From Dendrolimus kikuchii (Eukaryota > Arthropoda > Insecta > Lepidoptera > Lasiocampidae): DNA of 64,000 bases. The translations under genes and the position numbers were made by a program. Shown here one piece after another: positions 21,253 through 32,048 of this stretch. Numbering within the stretch: position 1 is the first letter of the stretch; each line of letters begins with the position of its first letter. The notes under the pieces were generated by a model. The model was given only the letters and a program-made list of their open reading frames with translations, was not told the origin of the DNA and did not search any database. The stretch covers positions 11,756,001 to 11,820,000 of the forward strand of contig CM034412.1 in NCBI GenBank assembly GCA_019925095.2, given 5' to 3'.

Positions 21253-21741
21253 AGGCTGGTTCCAGAGTCACACTTACACCGGCTTGGATGGTAAGCGACG
21301 CGGGCGACGAGCTTAGTGTTGGCTTGTACCGTTTCGTAGTGAAAACTGCCCGCGATTATCACCCGAGCTGATTATAATTAAAATGCAGTTGGTCGGCGCT
21401 CCTCAAATTTGATAGTTGTAAAAAACCTTCTATCTTGCAGAGTAATTAATCAAATGTCGTTATAGACAGACGAAAATACTTTAAAAACTTGTTATCGTGT
21501 TCTCTTATATCCAAGAAAGATGTAGAGAATGCACCTCTGTAATCTAGTAGAATTATAGGGATATGTTTATATACGTCTTCGCCGTTGCCTTCTTTTCTAT
21601 AGGTAATAAATAACTGATATATGTACTGAGAAATGTGCCATAGCAACTGTCCGAGTCGGTGAACAGCATCATACTAAATTCGTTTCAGAGCTGCGCGCTT
21701 ACAAGACGCGCAAGCGGTCAGCGTGACTCTGAAAGCAGCCT
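21253..21741. mobile_element. TIR element (AGGCTGCTTTCAGAGTCAC family), 489 bp
   Basis: Left end AGGCTGGTTCCAGAGTCACA; the right end in reverse complement reads AGGCTGCTTTCAGAGTCACG. The bordering TTA and TAA would fit a 3-bp target duplication. No transposase frame. It directly follows the Gly/Asp/Tyr-rich gene. Confidence 0.75.
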
Positions 21742-22194
21742 AATCATAATGATTCAAAATTAAGTTTAAGTTTCTAAATTGTATTTGATGATAATAATAC
21801 TATGCCATTATAATTATTAATTGATGTAAATGTTCTAATTTTTTATCATATATTACTATTAGTAAGTGTTTACTATTTAGACCTAAAAGAGACGGATCTA
21901 TAGTCTAAGGATCTTGCTAGTCGTCCGCTAAACGAATGATATTAATAATATTATTCATCCGGTTAGTGGACGACTAGACACTTCGATAGTTTAAAGGATT
22001 ATATGAATAAATAATTGTGTTGTGACAGGAGACACGTAACAACAGAAACGGGTAGAAAAGAAAAAGACATTACTATGCTTATACTAAATAACTGAGAAAG
22101 CTAGTGTATATAAGTATAATATTAACGCGGCTTGTATACCTATGAGGTTTGCTTTACAATTTGTCAATACCGAACTCTTCTGAGAAAGTATATC
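21742..22194. other. Spacer with a 61-bp palindrome
   Basis: Holds the imperfect palindrome 21917-21977. No gene is supported. Confidence 0.5.
21917..21977. repeat. 61-bp imperfect palindrome
   Basis: CTAGTCGTCCGCTAA at the left and TTAGTGGACGACTAG at the right, with AATGATATTAATAATATTAT in the centre. The arms are about 30 bp with a few mismatches. It could be a very short MITE or a cruciform-forming site. Confidence 0.7.
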
Positions 22195-22352
22195 ACCCAA
22201 CCGTTGTCCACAGCTGTACGTAGGGTTTCCCAAGTTTGGATCACCTACTCCGGTTCTCCGTACCGGCGACCTTGTGCAGATCGTCGGTCAGGCTAGAGGG
22301 CGTCCTACCCGGCATTTGCCACGACGCGATCTCCAGTCCAGGAATCGTCTGC
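22195..22352 (-). pseudogene. 3' end fragment of a non-LTR reverse transcriptase ORF
   Basis: The minus strand encodes TDDLHKVAG and then KPYVQLWT after one stop, a layout typical of the last residues of several insect non-LTR polyproteins (DDL..VAG followed by A/PYVQ.WT). About 50 codons survive, with an internal stop. The exact clade cannot be fixed from this piece. Confidence 0.5.
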
Positions 22353-22813
22353 TGGAAAAGATAAGCTTGGTATTGATAAAATCGTATTGTACGCTTAGCT
22401 CTAGAAACTTACGCAAAGCTCATAGATGTAAGGCCGAACTAAAATAAAATTTAAACCTTAACCTAGAACATTTATATTATATATTTATTAGGTCCTAGCA
22501 TTTTATTCATTTTAATCTTTCTATAGCTTACACGGTGTTCTTTCCTCTCTGCGAAACAATGTCATCAAAATGAAAAAACAATAATTAGCCAAATAGATAA
22601 GTTTTTGAAATTTTGGTTAGGGACTCACCGCGTCATGCAATCAACATTAAAAAATTATTAGCTATATAGATACGCAGACTTTTAACTTTTAAGTCAGTAT
22701 TTTAATAATAGGCTCAAATTTGTTACATCTGTTAAATAAAAATATATTCCTGTAAATAATGCAAAAGGTTTTTATTTCCACACTATAAAAGATAGTTTTT
22801 TTTTTCATTGTCC

Positions 22814-22827
22814 AGACACAAATTATT
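22814..22827. repeat. Left target-site duplication of R1-clade copy 1
   Basis: AGACACAAATTATT here is identical to 29203-29216, directly bordering the poly-A end of the element. Fourteen matching bases support a target-primed insertion. Confidence 0.9.
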
Positions 22828-23246
22828 ATTTTTTTTTTTTTTGTTTTGAGGCGAGGGAAAATGCTTAACCGATTTACGCACAAACTGGGTCGTTGCTAGG
22901 GGAACGACACGCGTCGGTCGGGGGCGATAACACTGCAGCAATAGTATGCTCTTGGCAGCGCTCCGTCCGCGATCGACGTCACAGAATAGTGTGGAAGACT
23001 CCGAGCGTTGCTGCACGGGCGAGCAACCCCAATACCCACTAAAAACCCCCTCCTCCCTGACGACCCTGCGCTTTGAATGTGTTGGAAAGGCTGAGATTTA
23101 GAACATAGTTACGCCCAGCCGATCCAGCGCAATAAAGTGCCTGGAGTGTGCCCTGGGAGAACACACCCCACTTCGTTGTGCGGGGGTAGAAGGTCCTTTG
23201 CTCTTCCTAGCAAGCTAAAGGCCCCCCGCGGTAAACGGAACCTAAC

Positions 23247-23944
23247 TCAGGGAGGGAAGTAATGCGCGTACCTGCCTCTCCGGGTGCCAGCTGAAGGCCG
23301 GCGACCTCGAGAAGACGCATTGGCACGCGCTGCAGGACTTCTCTCCCTGTCTCGTTCTGCGGCCTCCTTGAGTGACATTACTGTCTCGCAAAAAGTAACC
23401 GCAGCCCCCCAATTGTCGCTGCTCTGCAGCATGGCCTTGACCAAGTCGCAGAGCGAGTCGACTGGACCTACGTGCGTCTCAAGTTCGAAACGCTGCGGCG
23501 CCCATGCGGCGCACTCGACAAGCGTGTGTAACGCCGTGTCGGGCGCGCCGCACTGGCGGCAGTCCGGGGAAGGCAAGCAGCCCACAATGCGACACAGATA
23601 CTTATCGAAACATCCGTGTCCAGTAAGTATCTGTGTCGTCCTGAAGGTCAGGGTGCCGCTGGTGCGGTTGACCCATTCCGTCAGCTGTGGCCTGATTGCA
23701 TCCACCGTGTAGCCGCCATAGGCCGCAGGGTTGTCGAGCTCTTGAGACCAGACGGCGATCATGGAGGCGGTTTCCCGCTTCCTGATCGCCTCGATTTCGA
23801 CCTGACAGAAGGTCAGGCCTCTAGCTAGGGCATCCTGCCGGGTGCGGCGCACCACTGTCAGGACGTCCGCCTGGAGATGCCAGGGCGGATCGCCTGCCAG
23901 GAGGGTGGCCGCCGTCCGCGACACTGTGCGATACCCCCGTATGG
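23247..23944 (-). pseudogene. R1-clade ORF2, C-terminal part
   Basis: Encodes the post-RT region: SRTAATLLAGDPPWHL, then WVNRTSGTLTFRTTQILTGH, then the CCHC module CRIVGCLPSPDCRQCGAP with LHTLVEC, ending GRYAHYFPP. These are family landmarks of R1-type ORF2 carboxy termini. It is out of frame with the upstream ORF2 portion because of a deletion junction at about 23944. Confidence 0.88.
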
Positions 23945-25968
23945 ATCAGCCCTACCCCGGGTAGGACCGGAACCCGAAGGATCCAGTCATAACCTACGTT
24001 CCAAAGAATCGGCCCGAGGACCGACCCCTGTGGAACGCCGCACGCGACGCGTCGACGACCTACCTCGGGATTGCCGGACTCACCGCCCTCCCAAAGGATA
24101 TGTCGATCCTGCAGGTACGCGCCCAACAGCCTCGTGAGGTACGGGGGGACTCCATGCGCGCGGAGCCCCTCCCTGATCGTCTCATGAGGGAGGCTGTTAA
24201 AGGCGTTCGCTATGTCTAGCGACACCGCAAGAACGACATCCTTCGCTTGGACGGCTTCGTCCGTTGACGTTCGCAGCGTCTCGAAGGCGTCCATCGTGGA
24301 GCGCCTCCGCCGAAACCCGAACTGCGTTTCTGAAAGCCCCGGCTCCACAGTGTCGAGATGCTTCACGAGCCGCTCCGCCAAGATCTTTTCGAAGACCTTA
24401 GCGACCTCGTTCAGCAGCACTATGGGCCTGAAGGCGGACGGATCGTTGGGAGGCCGACCTCCCTTGGGAATCAGGCACAAACGACCCTCCTTCCATTGCG
24501 ACGGGAGCCGACCTGCGCGAATACAGGCTTCGAACAGTTCCCGCAGCTGGCCGCGTAGATGTTTAGCGGCCAGGAAGAGGAGTCGACCTGGAACCCCGTC
24601 GGGTCCCGGTGCCGTCTTCCTGCCCCGGAGCCGGTCCAGGGCAACGTCTAGTTCCCCCTCGGAGATGGAGTGAGGCTCCTCGTCCGTGGGAGTGTCGGGA
24701 ACGGGTGGACCCATACTGGGGGGAGTGAAGTTTCCCGGATCCGGGAAGAGCCCGTCGATAACCGACCGGAGCACCTCGGGTTCGAGCGTTTCCGTGACCG
24801 TGGATGTGCAAGGCCGCAACGTGTTGCGGGCCCCACGGTACGGACGCCCCCAAGGGTCCCGATCGAGCGTCTCGAGGAGCTCGGCCCGAGCCCGGGCTTT
24901 CGCTTGCAGTATTGCAATCGAAAGGGCCTTTCTGGCCTCCCTAAACTCTCCCACGAGTCCATTTTCCGCGACGTAGTCCGGAGGACGGCGCGCCCTGCAG
25001 CGTTTGAGCCTGTGGCTGATGATGCGAACTGCCTTTCGCATCTCGCCCAGCTCCTCGGTCCACCAGTGGACCTGCTTGCACGGAGGCTGCCGCTTGGAGA
25101 CGCGAGGCATCGCCGCGTCGCAAACCCTCGTCAGGGTCTTGCGCATGTGCTCTGCCTGCGACTCCAGGTTCTCGAATTCGACTGGGTAGGCCCAGCTTTC
25201 CGTGAGTGCCCACTCCTCGGCCTGCTCCGGATCGAGCTTGGTAAGGGCCCAACGCGGGAAGAGAGGGGGGCGATGAACAGGGCTCGGACCGGAGGAGGGG
25301 GTAAGCTCAAATCTGATGTACCGATGATCAGAGAGCGACTCCACCTCCTCCAGCACCCTCCATCCGACAACTCTGCGGGCGGCCGCATGAGTGGCGAATG
25401 ACAGGTCGATGACCGATCCACCCCGCGCGCGCACGCAGGTCTGGACCGATCCCTGGTTCAATATGGTCAGGCCGGATTGAAGAGCCCATTCCTCAACCGT
25501 CCGGCCCCTAGGTTCCGTGAACGCATTTCCCCAGGAACAGTGTTTTGCGTTAAAGTCGCCCATCACGAAGATCGTTTTAGGCGACAATCTGTCTATGGCA
25601 GCCCTGATGGCGTCCAAGTGAAGCTCGAACTCCGCCAGGGGGCGGCTGCGCGAAAAGTAAACGCCTATGACGACGATACTCCCGCTCTCCGCCACCGCAT
25701 AGCCCTTTCCTCTTTCGAGACATGTAAGCGGTGTGCCAGAACCGGCTCTGGCCACCACCGCTACCACGTCGTCGAGGTCGCCCACCCAATTGCCGCAAGG
25801 CGGCACGTAATAAGGTTCGCTTATTACGGCCAAGTTCGCTTGCCACTCCGCCATCGCCTGCAGGCACAAATCCTGAGCGGTGGGGGAGTGGTTTACGTTC
25901 GCCTGAAATAGTATTGTTACGGGCGTACTAGGCATTGGAGGTGTCCATTGCGCGTACTCCCGTAACAC
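23944..25968 (-). pseudogene. R1-clade ORF2: endonuclease and reverse transcriptase, truncated
   Basis: Starts MLREYAQWTPPMP at 25968. Apurinic-like endonuclease: FQANVNHSPTAQDL, EPYYVPP, GDFNAKHCSWG (about residue 141), VIDLSFAT, SDHRYIRFEL (about 212). Reverse transcriptase: LIPKGGRPPNDPSAFRPIVL, LNEVAKVFEKILAERL, SLDIANAFNSLPH (about 589), ACGVPQGSVLGPILWN (about 649). The frame then runs into a deletion right after PVLPGVGLI, so the FADD catalytic box present in copy 2 is lost. After the junction, translation continues out of frame to 23821. The enzyme would be inactive. Confidence 0.92.
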
Positions 25969-26007
25969 CCGTGCGTTGTTTCGTCCTCGGATGGACGAAT
26001 TTGCCCT

Positions 26008-29000
26008 TCACGTAGGGAGGCTGGCAGAACCTCGCCAACGTGGGGTGGGCAGCGTTGAGTCCCCCCGCCGCACACGCCGCGCAGTGGGGGTTCCGGGCCG
26101 TGCAGTCCGGCATCGGCACGTGTCCGGACAGGTCTGGGCGCCATGGCCGACGTTGTAACACCGGTAACAACGTATCGGTCTGGTTTCCAGTGCCTCTACC
26201 CTCGCCGAGGTGAAGCCTACCACGAGGTAGCCCATCTCGACGATGACTTTGGCAGCAGCGACGGGGCACATCACGTACGATGCGCCCAAACCGCCCGGTC
26301 CTGCACCGATGTGCTTCGTGCGCACGTCGTCGCGCCGGCAGTTGCCGGCGCGCGCGATCGCGTCACGCAGCCCATCGACCGTGACCGATTCGTCCAGCCC
26401 AGAGACGTAAAGCTCCCCACGCTTTACGGGGCGGACGACCTCGGCCATCCCTGCAAGGGCTCCGCGCAGAGCCTCGGCGACGCGGTCCGCCTTGGCCGCG
26501 CTCTCGGGTCCCGGCTGGAACTCGAGAAGGCGCGCGTCCCTGACGGTCCGTACCACCTTCAGCCCCTCGCGGAGGCCCATGGCCGCGATGTCGACCACCG
26601 TCGAGGCTTTCGCGAAGACCTCGCGATAACCGACACCCTTCGCGGCCGCTGCCGGCAGCAGTTTGATGATAACTGCGGCCGACTTCGGCTCACGGAATAC
26701 TACCGCAGGCTTCGCAGCCTGTTTCCGTTGTTGCTGCCCCCGCCCCGACGGCAGGGGAGCAGCTTGCGCCTGGGTGGGGGGAGGGGGCCCGTCGGCCCTC
26801 GCCCCCTTACCCTTTTTCCGCTTGACGACCGTCGTCCACGCCCCCCCCTCCGGGGCGGGGGCCACGGGCGCCGGCGGCGGCGCGACGTGCGCGATGCGAG
26901 CGCGGACGGCGGGCGCCGCGACGACCGATGCCGCGGCCGCGGGCGCCGTCCGTTGCCTAGGGGCCGGCCTAGGAGCCGACACCACAGGCACGGGTGCCGT
27001 GGCGGGGGCCGTTAATGCAACGGCGGCATCGCGTGCCGCTCTCCGCTGCATTTTCAGCCTCCACTTCACCCCCCCTCTATTCGTCTTTTTTTTAGGTGGG
27101 GAGTCCGTCACCCCGACAGCCGGGGTCGCCACCACCTCCATCGGAACCGGGGTACTTACTTCCCCCGCATTCCGCCCGACGGCGGCGGCACCCGTGGCCG
27201 CTTTCGGCCTAACGGCCACTTTTGGTGCCGGTTTGATTGCCGGCGCCTTGCCTCGGTCGGCCGCTAGCGGTGGACGGAGGGTCGGCGCGGCATTCAGCCG
27301 GTCCTCGATTCCGGCGAACCGGGCATCGAGTATGGGGGCGACAACGTCGATCACGGCCCGCACAAACGCGTCGTGATCGATGCCGCCGGGCCCCGTTGGA
27401 GCGGGTGTCGGCGCCACCCCGTTGGCGGCCGCCGGAGCTCGCTCCGTCCCGACGACGGGAGCCGGTGTCGGCCCTGCTACCGCAGCACGGGCCGGACGCG
27501 ATTTTTTAACCGCAGCGGGTGCGGCGGGCGGTTCCGGTACCGCCGCCGCCTCCGCCGTGGCGGCTTGGGCCTTTCGCTTGACAGGTACGGGGGTCGGCGC
27601 CGCCATTACAGCAGGCGCCGGCTCCGCAACCGAAGCGGAGGCCTTTAGGGCCTTACGCATGTCTTCAAACTCCCTGCGGTAGGAGCGGTTTTCCTCCCGC
27701 AGCGAGCTTAACTCCATGCGTAGCCTGGCGTTCTCGTTACCGAGCTTCCAGGCCTCGGATTCTGGATTTCGCGTGACCAGTGTGTCGACGATGTCCGACA
27801 CCCTGGACGCGGCCTCCTTCAGCCGGCGCACGTAAACCCCTTTCAAATTGCCCGACGTTTGGGCAATTTGAATTATCTCGGCGACCTGGGCGCACGCCGC
27901 TAGGCGGAGCTCCCCAGGGCCGAGAGCCGATATATTGCCGACGAGGGCGGCGCACTGGCTAGCCGCGGCCACTTTGGCGGCGGTTGCCTTGCGCGCCTTG
28001 CGCCCCTTTTCACCCCCCTCGGTGCGGAGGTAGGCCTCCGCACCCGCGAGAATGCTAGTAGTCGCCGTGGGGCGCAGAGGCGAGCGCGCGCGCGCTGGGG
28101 AAGAAGCACCCGACGTGCCGTCCGAATCGGCGCCGCTGCTCTGGGACCGGTCCCAGAAGCGCGACCTCGATCCGGGAACGAGCATCGGGGCACACGAAAT
28201 CGGCACCGTTGCCGTTGAAGACGTTGACGGCGCCGCCGAACCCGATGCCGAAGACGATAAGGCTGTAAACGAACATGACGACGTCGTCGTGCCCGCCGCC
28301 GCTGCCGCTGAAGACGAGGACGTGGACACCGCCGCAGCCGAAGACGCAGGCGCCGACATCGCAACAGCGGCTCCCATCCCATTAGGGAAGGAAGACGAGG
28401 GGGTCGCCGCTGCCGCGCCTACGAGGTCCCTATTCACGACCCCGGCCGAGGGCGCGAGTGAGGCTCGCGCGACAACCGGTGTCGTGGGACGGCTGCTCTC
28501 GACGTTGCAGCCCGAAAGGTTGCAGGTCGATGTCGTAGGCACAGGTGAAGCCCGTGCGCTATACGACACCGTCGTCGTTGGGCACCCATCCCCTGCCGTC
28601 GCTGAACCGGCCGCCGTGTATACCGGACTACAGGCAGGCGCTTCAGGGCGGGAATAACTATGGTCGCGAATCGCACCGTAGAGCGCGTGCTCCAGCGAGT
28701 CTGGGACGCTGCCGGACGGTGGGATGTGATCATGCTCTACGTAGGCGCCGCTCCCTTGCACGAGTGAGGCTCGCGCAGAGGTGGGTGGCGCCATGTAGGC
28801 ATATTGAACTATGGTGCTTGCAGCGCTCACGGCCAGGCAAACGGCCGAGTTCGCTGCAAGCAGTACGTTCCTATCTATCTCCGGGTGTGCTGCGCTCCTG
28901 CGCGCGGCACGCCCGGATGGGGCCCTAGGCGCCATGGGAACCGGAGGCGGTCCCATCGCGCCGCACCTATCCTCATGCGTGGCGGCGGTGAGGTCTACCA

Positions 29001-29208
29001 CCGCCGACGCATCCCCTACCGAGCCGGGCATATCGGCAGCCGTGAAAACGGCACTATCCGCATGCCCGTGACGCGGCCCGGCAACCGACCTGCTGCGACG
29101 GGCCGATGAAGAAGACGCCTTTTTCACCCGCGTCTCCCCGATCTCAGGCATTAACCAGCCATCCTTGGCCTTCGCGTGGTCCCGCTTTCGCGGGACACTC
29201 GAAGACAC
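26008..29208 (-). pseudogene. R1-clade ORF1 (gag-like), frameshifted at the zinc knuckles
   Basis: Open for 1066 codons from a GTG inside the right target duplication; the first ATG is at 29151 (MPEIGETRVKK). The family product is a nucleic-acid-binding particle protein. The N-terminal half is Ala/Ser/Thr/Pro-rich. Residues about 475-525 form a coiled coil with NENARLRMELSSL, then EENRSYRREFEDM. An RRM-like stretch with YVSGLDESVTVDGLRDAI lies at about 935-1005. The first CCHC knuckle, CYRCYNVGHGAQTC, is intact; the frame then shifts, and the third knuckle region (NPHCAACAAGGLNAAHP) is in another frame at 25928-26150. Part of the second knuckle appears deleted. Confidence 0.88.
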
Positions 29209-29216
29209 AAATTATT
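29203..29216. repeat. Right target-site duplication of R1-clade copy 1
   Basis: AGACACAAATTATT, identical to 22814-22827. It overlaps the apparent GTG start of ORF1, showing that this start codon is largely host DNA. Confidence 0.9.
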
Positions 29217-29659
29217 TAACCTAACTTGGAGAAACCCTCCAATTTGGAGACTTAGATTTAGATCTAACGTTTATAAACGTCTATACCTGTCCAAACCTAT
29301 TTGGACATTTTAAAAAAATACATTTTTGTTTAATTTATATTTTTCTTTTTCTTCTTGCTAATATGGTTTCTCAATAATAATGACTTACACGAAACGTTTC
29401 CCTTTTAATTTAATTTCTATCTATTAATCTGAATCATCAGTTGTTATACATTGGATCGTTTTTATACAATACCTTTATGCTTTCGATATACAAGTCAGCG
29501 TAAGAACAACACGATTTCATTAAAAAAGAGACTATCTGCGACTCTATCTGCCATGTAAGGGATAGATAAGGATTATATATTTTATGGCAATATAATGCAA
29601 GCGAGCAATTCAATTGTTACCTCTTGAAGGTAGGTATAATATGTACTATTAAGTTAGTT
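29217..29659. other. Spacer, nothing recognised
   Basis: AT-rich DNA with a short inverted word pair (CTAACGTTTATAAACG) near 29258-29280. No gene or repeat family found. Confidence 0.5.
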
Positions 29660-29885
29660 TAAGTTTTAGTCTGGATGGCTACCAACCCTGGTCTAGAGTA
29701 TGCTGCCATAACAAGCTTGAGTTGTGTTCCGGTCGCCACTGCATGGTGACTGGTGGCCAGATTTCCCTGAGAGCAGTAGCGTATTTGTTGTAGCATCTTT
29801 GGTGTTGCAAATGTCCATAGTCGATAGAAACCGCTTACTATCAGGTGGCCCGTCTGCCTGTCTGCTAAACTCATGCAATAAAAAA
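29660..29885 (-). repeat. Repeat A copy
   Basis: Minus-strand copy with GCAGACAGGCAGACGGGCCA, GGACATTTGCAACACCAAAG and AACTCAAGCTTGTTATGGCA. The central part holds a small insertion (CATGCAGTGGCGACC, minus strand). Confidence 0.75.
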
Positions 29886-30304
29886 TACTACGAGGTTAAT
29901 TTTTTTCACTTGGTGCGGTCGTATGTACTGTTCGTTCCGTAAACGTCGTTGATGTTGCGGGCCGCTTATGCCGCGTTGTTGTCACGACAGTGCTAATATT
30001 CCATAAGTACTTGAATTTTTAACCTGTCCATGATGATGAAAAATATTCAAATGCGATGAAAACATAACGCTAATCAAGAAATAAATGACTAATTTTGTCA
30101 AAAGAATTCCATGCTTCTAAAATAAAGTTAATCTGAAATTAGAATTCTTAGGCAAACAAAAAATATTTTGATTTGAAATGGCCAGTACTATAGAACGGCA
30201 ATTTCAAAGCTAAAGACCTATTATCACACATTTTATTACATAATATTTGCTAGCCATCAGTAAAAAGAAATCACATTAGAATTTGTTTTTTTTTTATTCT
30301 ATCG
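29886..30304. other. Spacer, nothing recognised
   Basis: AT-rich, with no open frame or repeat that I can support. Confidence 0.45.
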
Positions 30305-30650
30305 GTTTTAAATAATTCCCACGGGATTCCCAGGATAAAAAGTAGCGCAGATTTTAAGCCTTAAGAATTTACTATCGACCAGCAAAAACCACATCGAAAT
30401 TGGAGTAAGTTTTTACGTGAATCCCGAACAAATAGACCGGTGTGCCAAGAAATCTAAAAAAAAATGCATCGTGTTGTCTATCGTTTATATAGTGTTTCAG
30501 TCATGGACCTCTATAATATTCCTACTTCAGTGGTTCCAGTATATAAAAGTATTCTGTGATATAGTGTATTTCAGTTGTGTTTTTTTTTAAATAGCTTTGC
30601 GCTGTACAGACACGGCATTTATAGAATTTTATAATATTATATATTATCAA
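30305..30650. repeat. Repeat D copy, 3' half
   Basis: Shares CCCACGGGATTCCCAGGATA, ACGTGAATCCCGAACAAA, TCTATCGTTTATATAGTG and ACAGACACGGCATTTATAGA with 56870-57300. Confidence 0.65.
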
Positions 30651-30889
30651 TCCTCTTTGTTGCGACATACCTACACTAATAATGATCTAAGACTACTATC
30701 TACTATAATGTATAGTAGTAATGAATTTAAAATAGAAACCAGGAAAACGGAACAGCATTTTGCTCACGGGGAAATCCTCTATACCTACGGTTTTATACAA
30801 TATATATACATATACACGTATTTAATTGGTATTATACCCGTTTTTACTAGATTTGTGCAAAACGGTTCACTAAAACGAAAAGAGAGATA

Positions 30890-31065
30890 TAGCTCTTTCA
30901 ATCAGAAGAGCTGTATCACTACTTTAGATGAATAGAAATCGGAACGATATCGCTGACTCTAGCTCTTTCAAGAGCCAAAAGAGCTAGAGCAAGCCTTGAA
31001 ATCCTAGCGACATGTCTCGATCTAACTTTTTCAAGAGCCGAAAGATCTAGAACGAGCCTTATTTG
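30890..31065. repeat. Tandem AGCTCTTT hairpin units
   Basis: Two adjacent copies: TCTAGCTCTTTCAAGAGCCA, then AAAGAGCTAGAGCAAGCC; and TCTAACTTTTTCAAGAGCCG, then AAAGATCTAGAACGAGCC. Each can fold on itself. A third AGCTCTTT/AAGAGCT pair lies at 30891-30911. Possibly a minor satellite or a composite MITE. Confidence 0.6.
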
Positions 31066-31284
31066 ACGACACGAAGAGTATATTTGAGTTCATATTGCAA
31101 CTCGTTTTCAATCAAACAGAAAAGGAATGTTATATAAATGGATGTGCTCAAGTATTCTGAACTTTATTTTCATAGGCACAAAAATCTATTAATAGACGTA
31201 CTGTACACACTAACGACATTGTGTTCTGTGTCATGTTGGCAATTGAGCCGATTGATGACCAATTCATATTTAACCGTCCGTTTA

Positions 31285-31390
31285 TTTTACTTACTATCGG
31301 TTAAAATTTGATATAAGTAGGAGTAGTGTAAAAGTTCAAACGATGGTAAGGCAAGTGAATGAATAGGATATAGGAACCGGGCGGCCTATG
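31285..31390. repeat. Palindromic CCGGTTCCT MITE copy
   Basis: Contains TACTATCGGTTAAAATTTGA and GATGGTAAGGCAAGTGAATG, then AATAGGATATAGGAACCGGG. Inverted arms as in 47261-47400, with the left end decayed. Confidence 0.65.
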
Positions 31391-31493
31391 ACCCTAAAGT
31401 TATTTATTATTAACTGAGCGAAAGAGAGATAAGTTTTATAATGTGAACTAGCTCATTCTTATCTCTCATTTGCATTTGCAAGCGAGTCTTTAA

Positions 31494-31516
31494 TATATAG
31501 CAGGCAGCAGTTCAGT
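31494..31516 (+). promoter_or_regulatory. Candidate TATA plus initiator upstream of the His-rich gene
   Basis: TATATA at 31494-31499 is followed by TTCAGT at 31511-31516, like an arthropod initiator. The spacing, about 20 bp, is shorter than the usual 30, so this is tentative. Confidence 0.2.
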
Positions 31517-31771
31517 ATCCATAGTAGTCTGTGCAATAATTGTTTTGTTAGTCATTTATTTTATCCTGTTTGTGTTGTGTTACACGTAATTTATAAATAT
31601 TTACTTATGTGTCGAATTGAGAGTAATGTAAAAGGAACTATGGCAGTGCACAGTAATTAGCAGTGTATAAAATATAATTATATTAAAATAGGTAGCGACT
31701 AGTGACTATCACATCTATATTAGATTAATCTGTTTTGAGAAAACAAACGACGTTTTGATTTGATTCTAATA

Positions 31772-31814
31772 CAGAATAAAACACTTCAGTATTAAACCGA
31801 AGTGTTTTATTCTG
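31772..31814. repeat. Perfect 16-bp stem hairpin upstream of the His-rich gene
   Basis: CAGAATAAAACACTTC, an 11-nt spacer, then the exact reverse complement. It lies about 235 bp before the coding start, inside the putative 5' intron. Confidence 0.8.
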
Positions 31815-32048
31815 ATAAAAAAAATATTGCAAAAAAGTGGACTGTTGACGAAAGAATGGTCAATTATTTTAACAACATTAAATTAGTGTAGTGGGGCTGT
31901 AATTAAAAGTAATTATGGTGAACAGGAACAAGCAATTGTGTTTAATAGTCTGACTAAAAATCCAAGGATAAAACTCAAAGTATTTTATAAGTAAATAAAA
32001 GGCGAATAATTTAAGATTAAAATTTACATTGTGTCAACTTCAGATAAA

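Larger units (their letters stand above)
22828..29202 (-). mobile_element. R1-clade non-LTR retrotransposon, copy 1, near full length
   Basis: GC-rich element in AT-rich DNA, reading right to left: ORF1 (gag-like), ORF2 (endonuclease, reverse transcriptase, CCHC), 3' UTR (about 22842-23246) and an A run seen as T at 22828-22842. A 14-bp target duplication flanks it. It is not in 28S rDNA, unlike canonical R1. It is defective: ORF1 is frameshifted in its zinc knuckles and ORF2 lacks about 487 bp compared with copy 2. The 5' junction lies at or just before the ORF1 start, so a normal 5' UTR is missing. Confidence 0.93.

Noticed and set aside
20880..21362. Long minus-strand frame and a second plus-strand frame over the Gly/Asp/Tyr gene
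   Set aside because: They are phase shadows of the 15-bp repeats; the encoded Ile/Met/Val-Ser strings follow automatically from the GATTATGGAGGT units.
24670..25401. 243-codon plus-strand frame opposite the R1 ORF2, and many similar frames over 23.2-29.2 kb
   Set aside because: GC-rich antisense shadows of ORF1 and ORF2, which themselves show clear domains.
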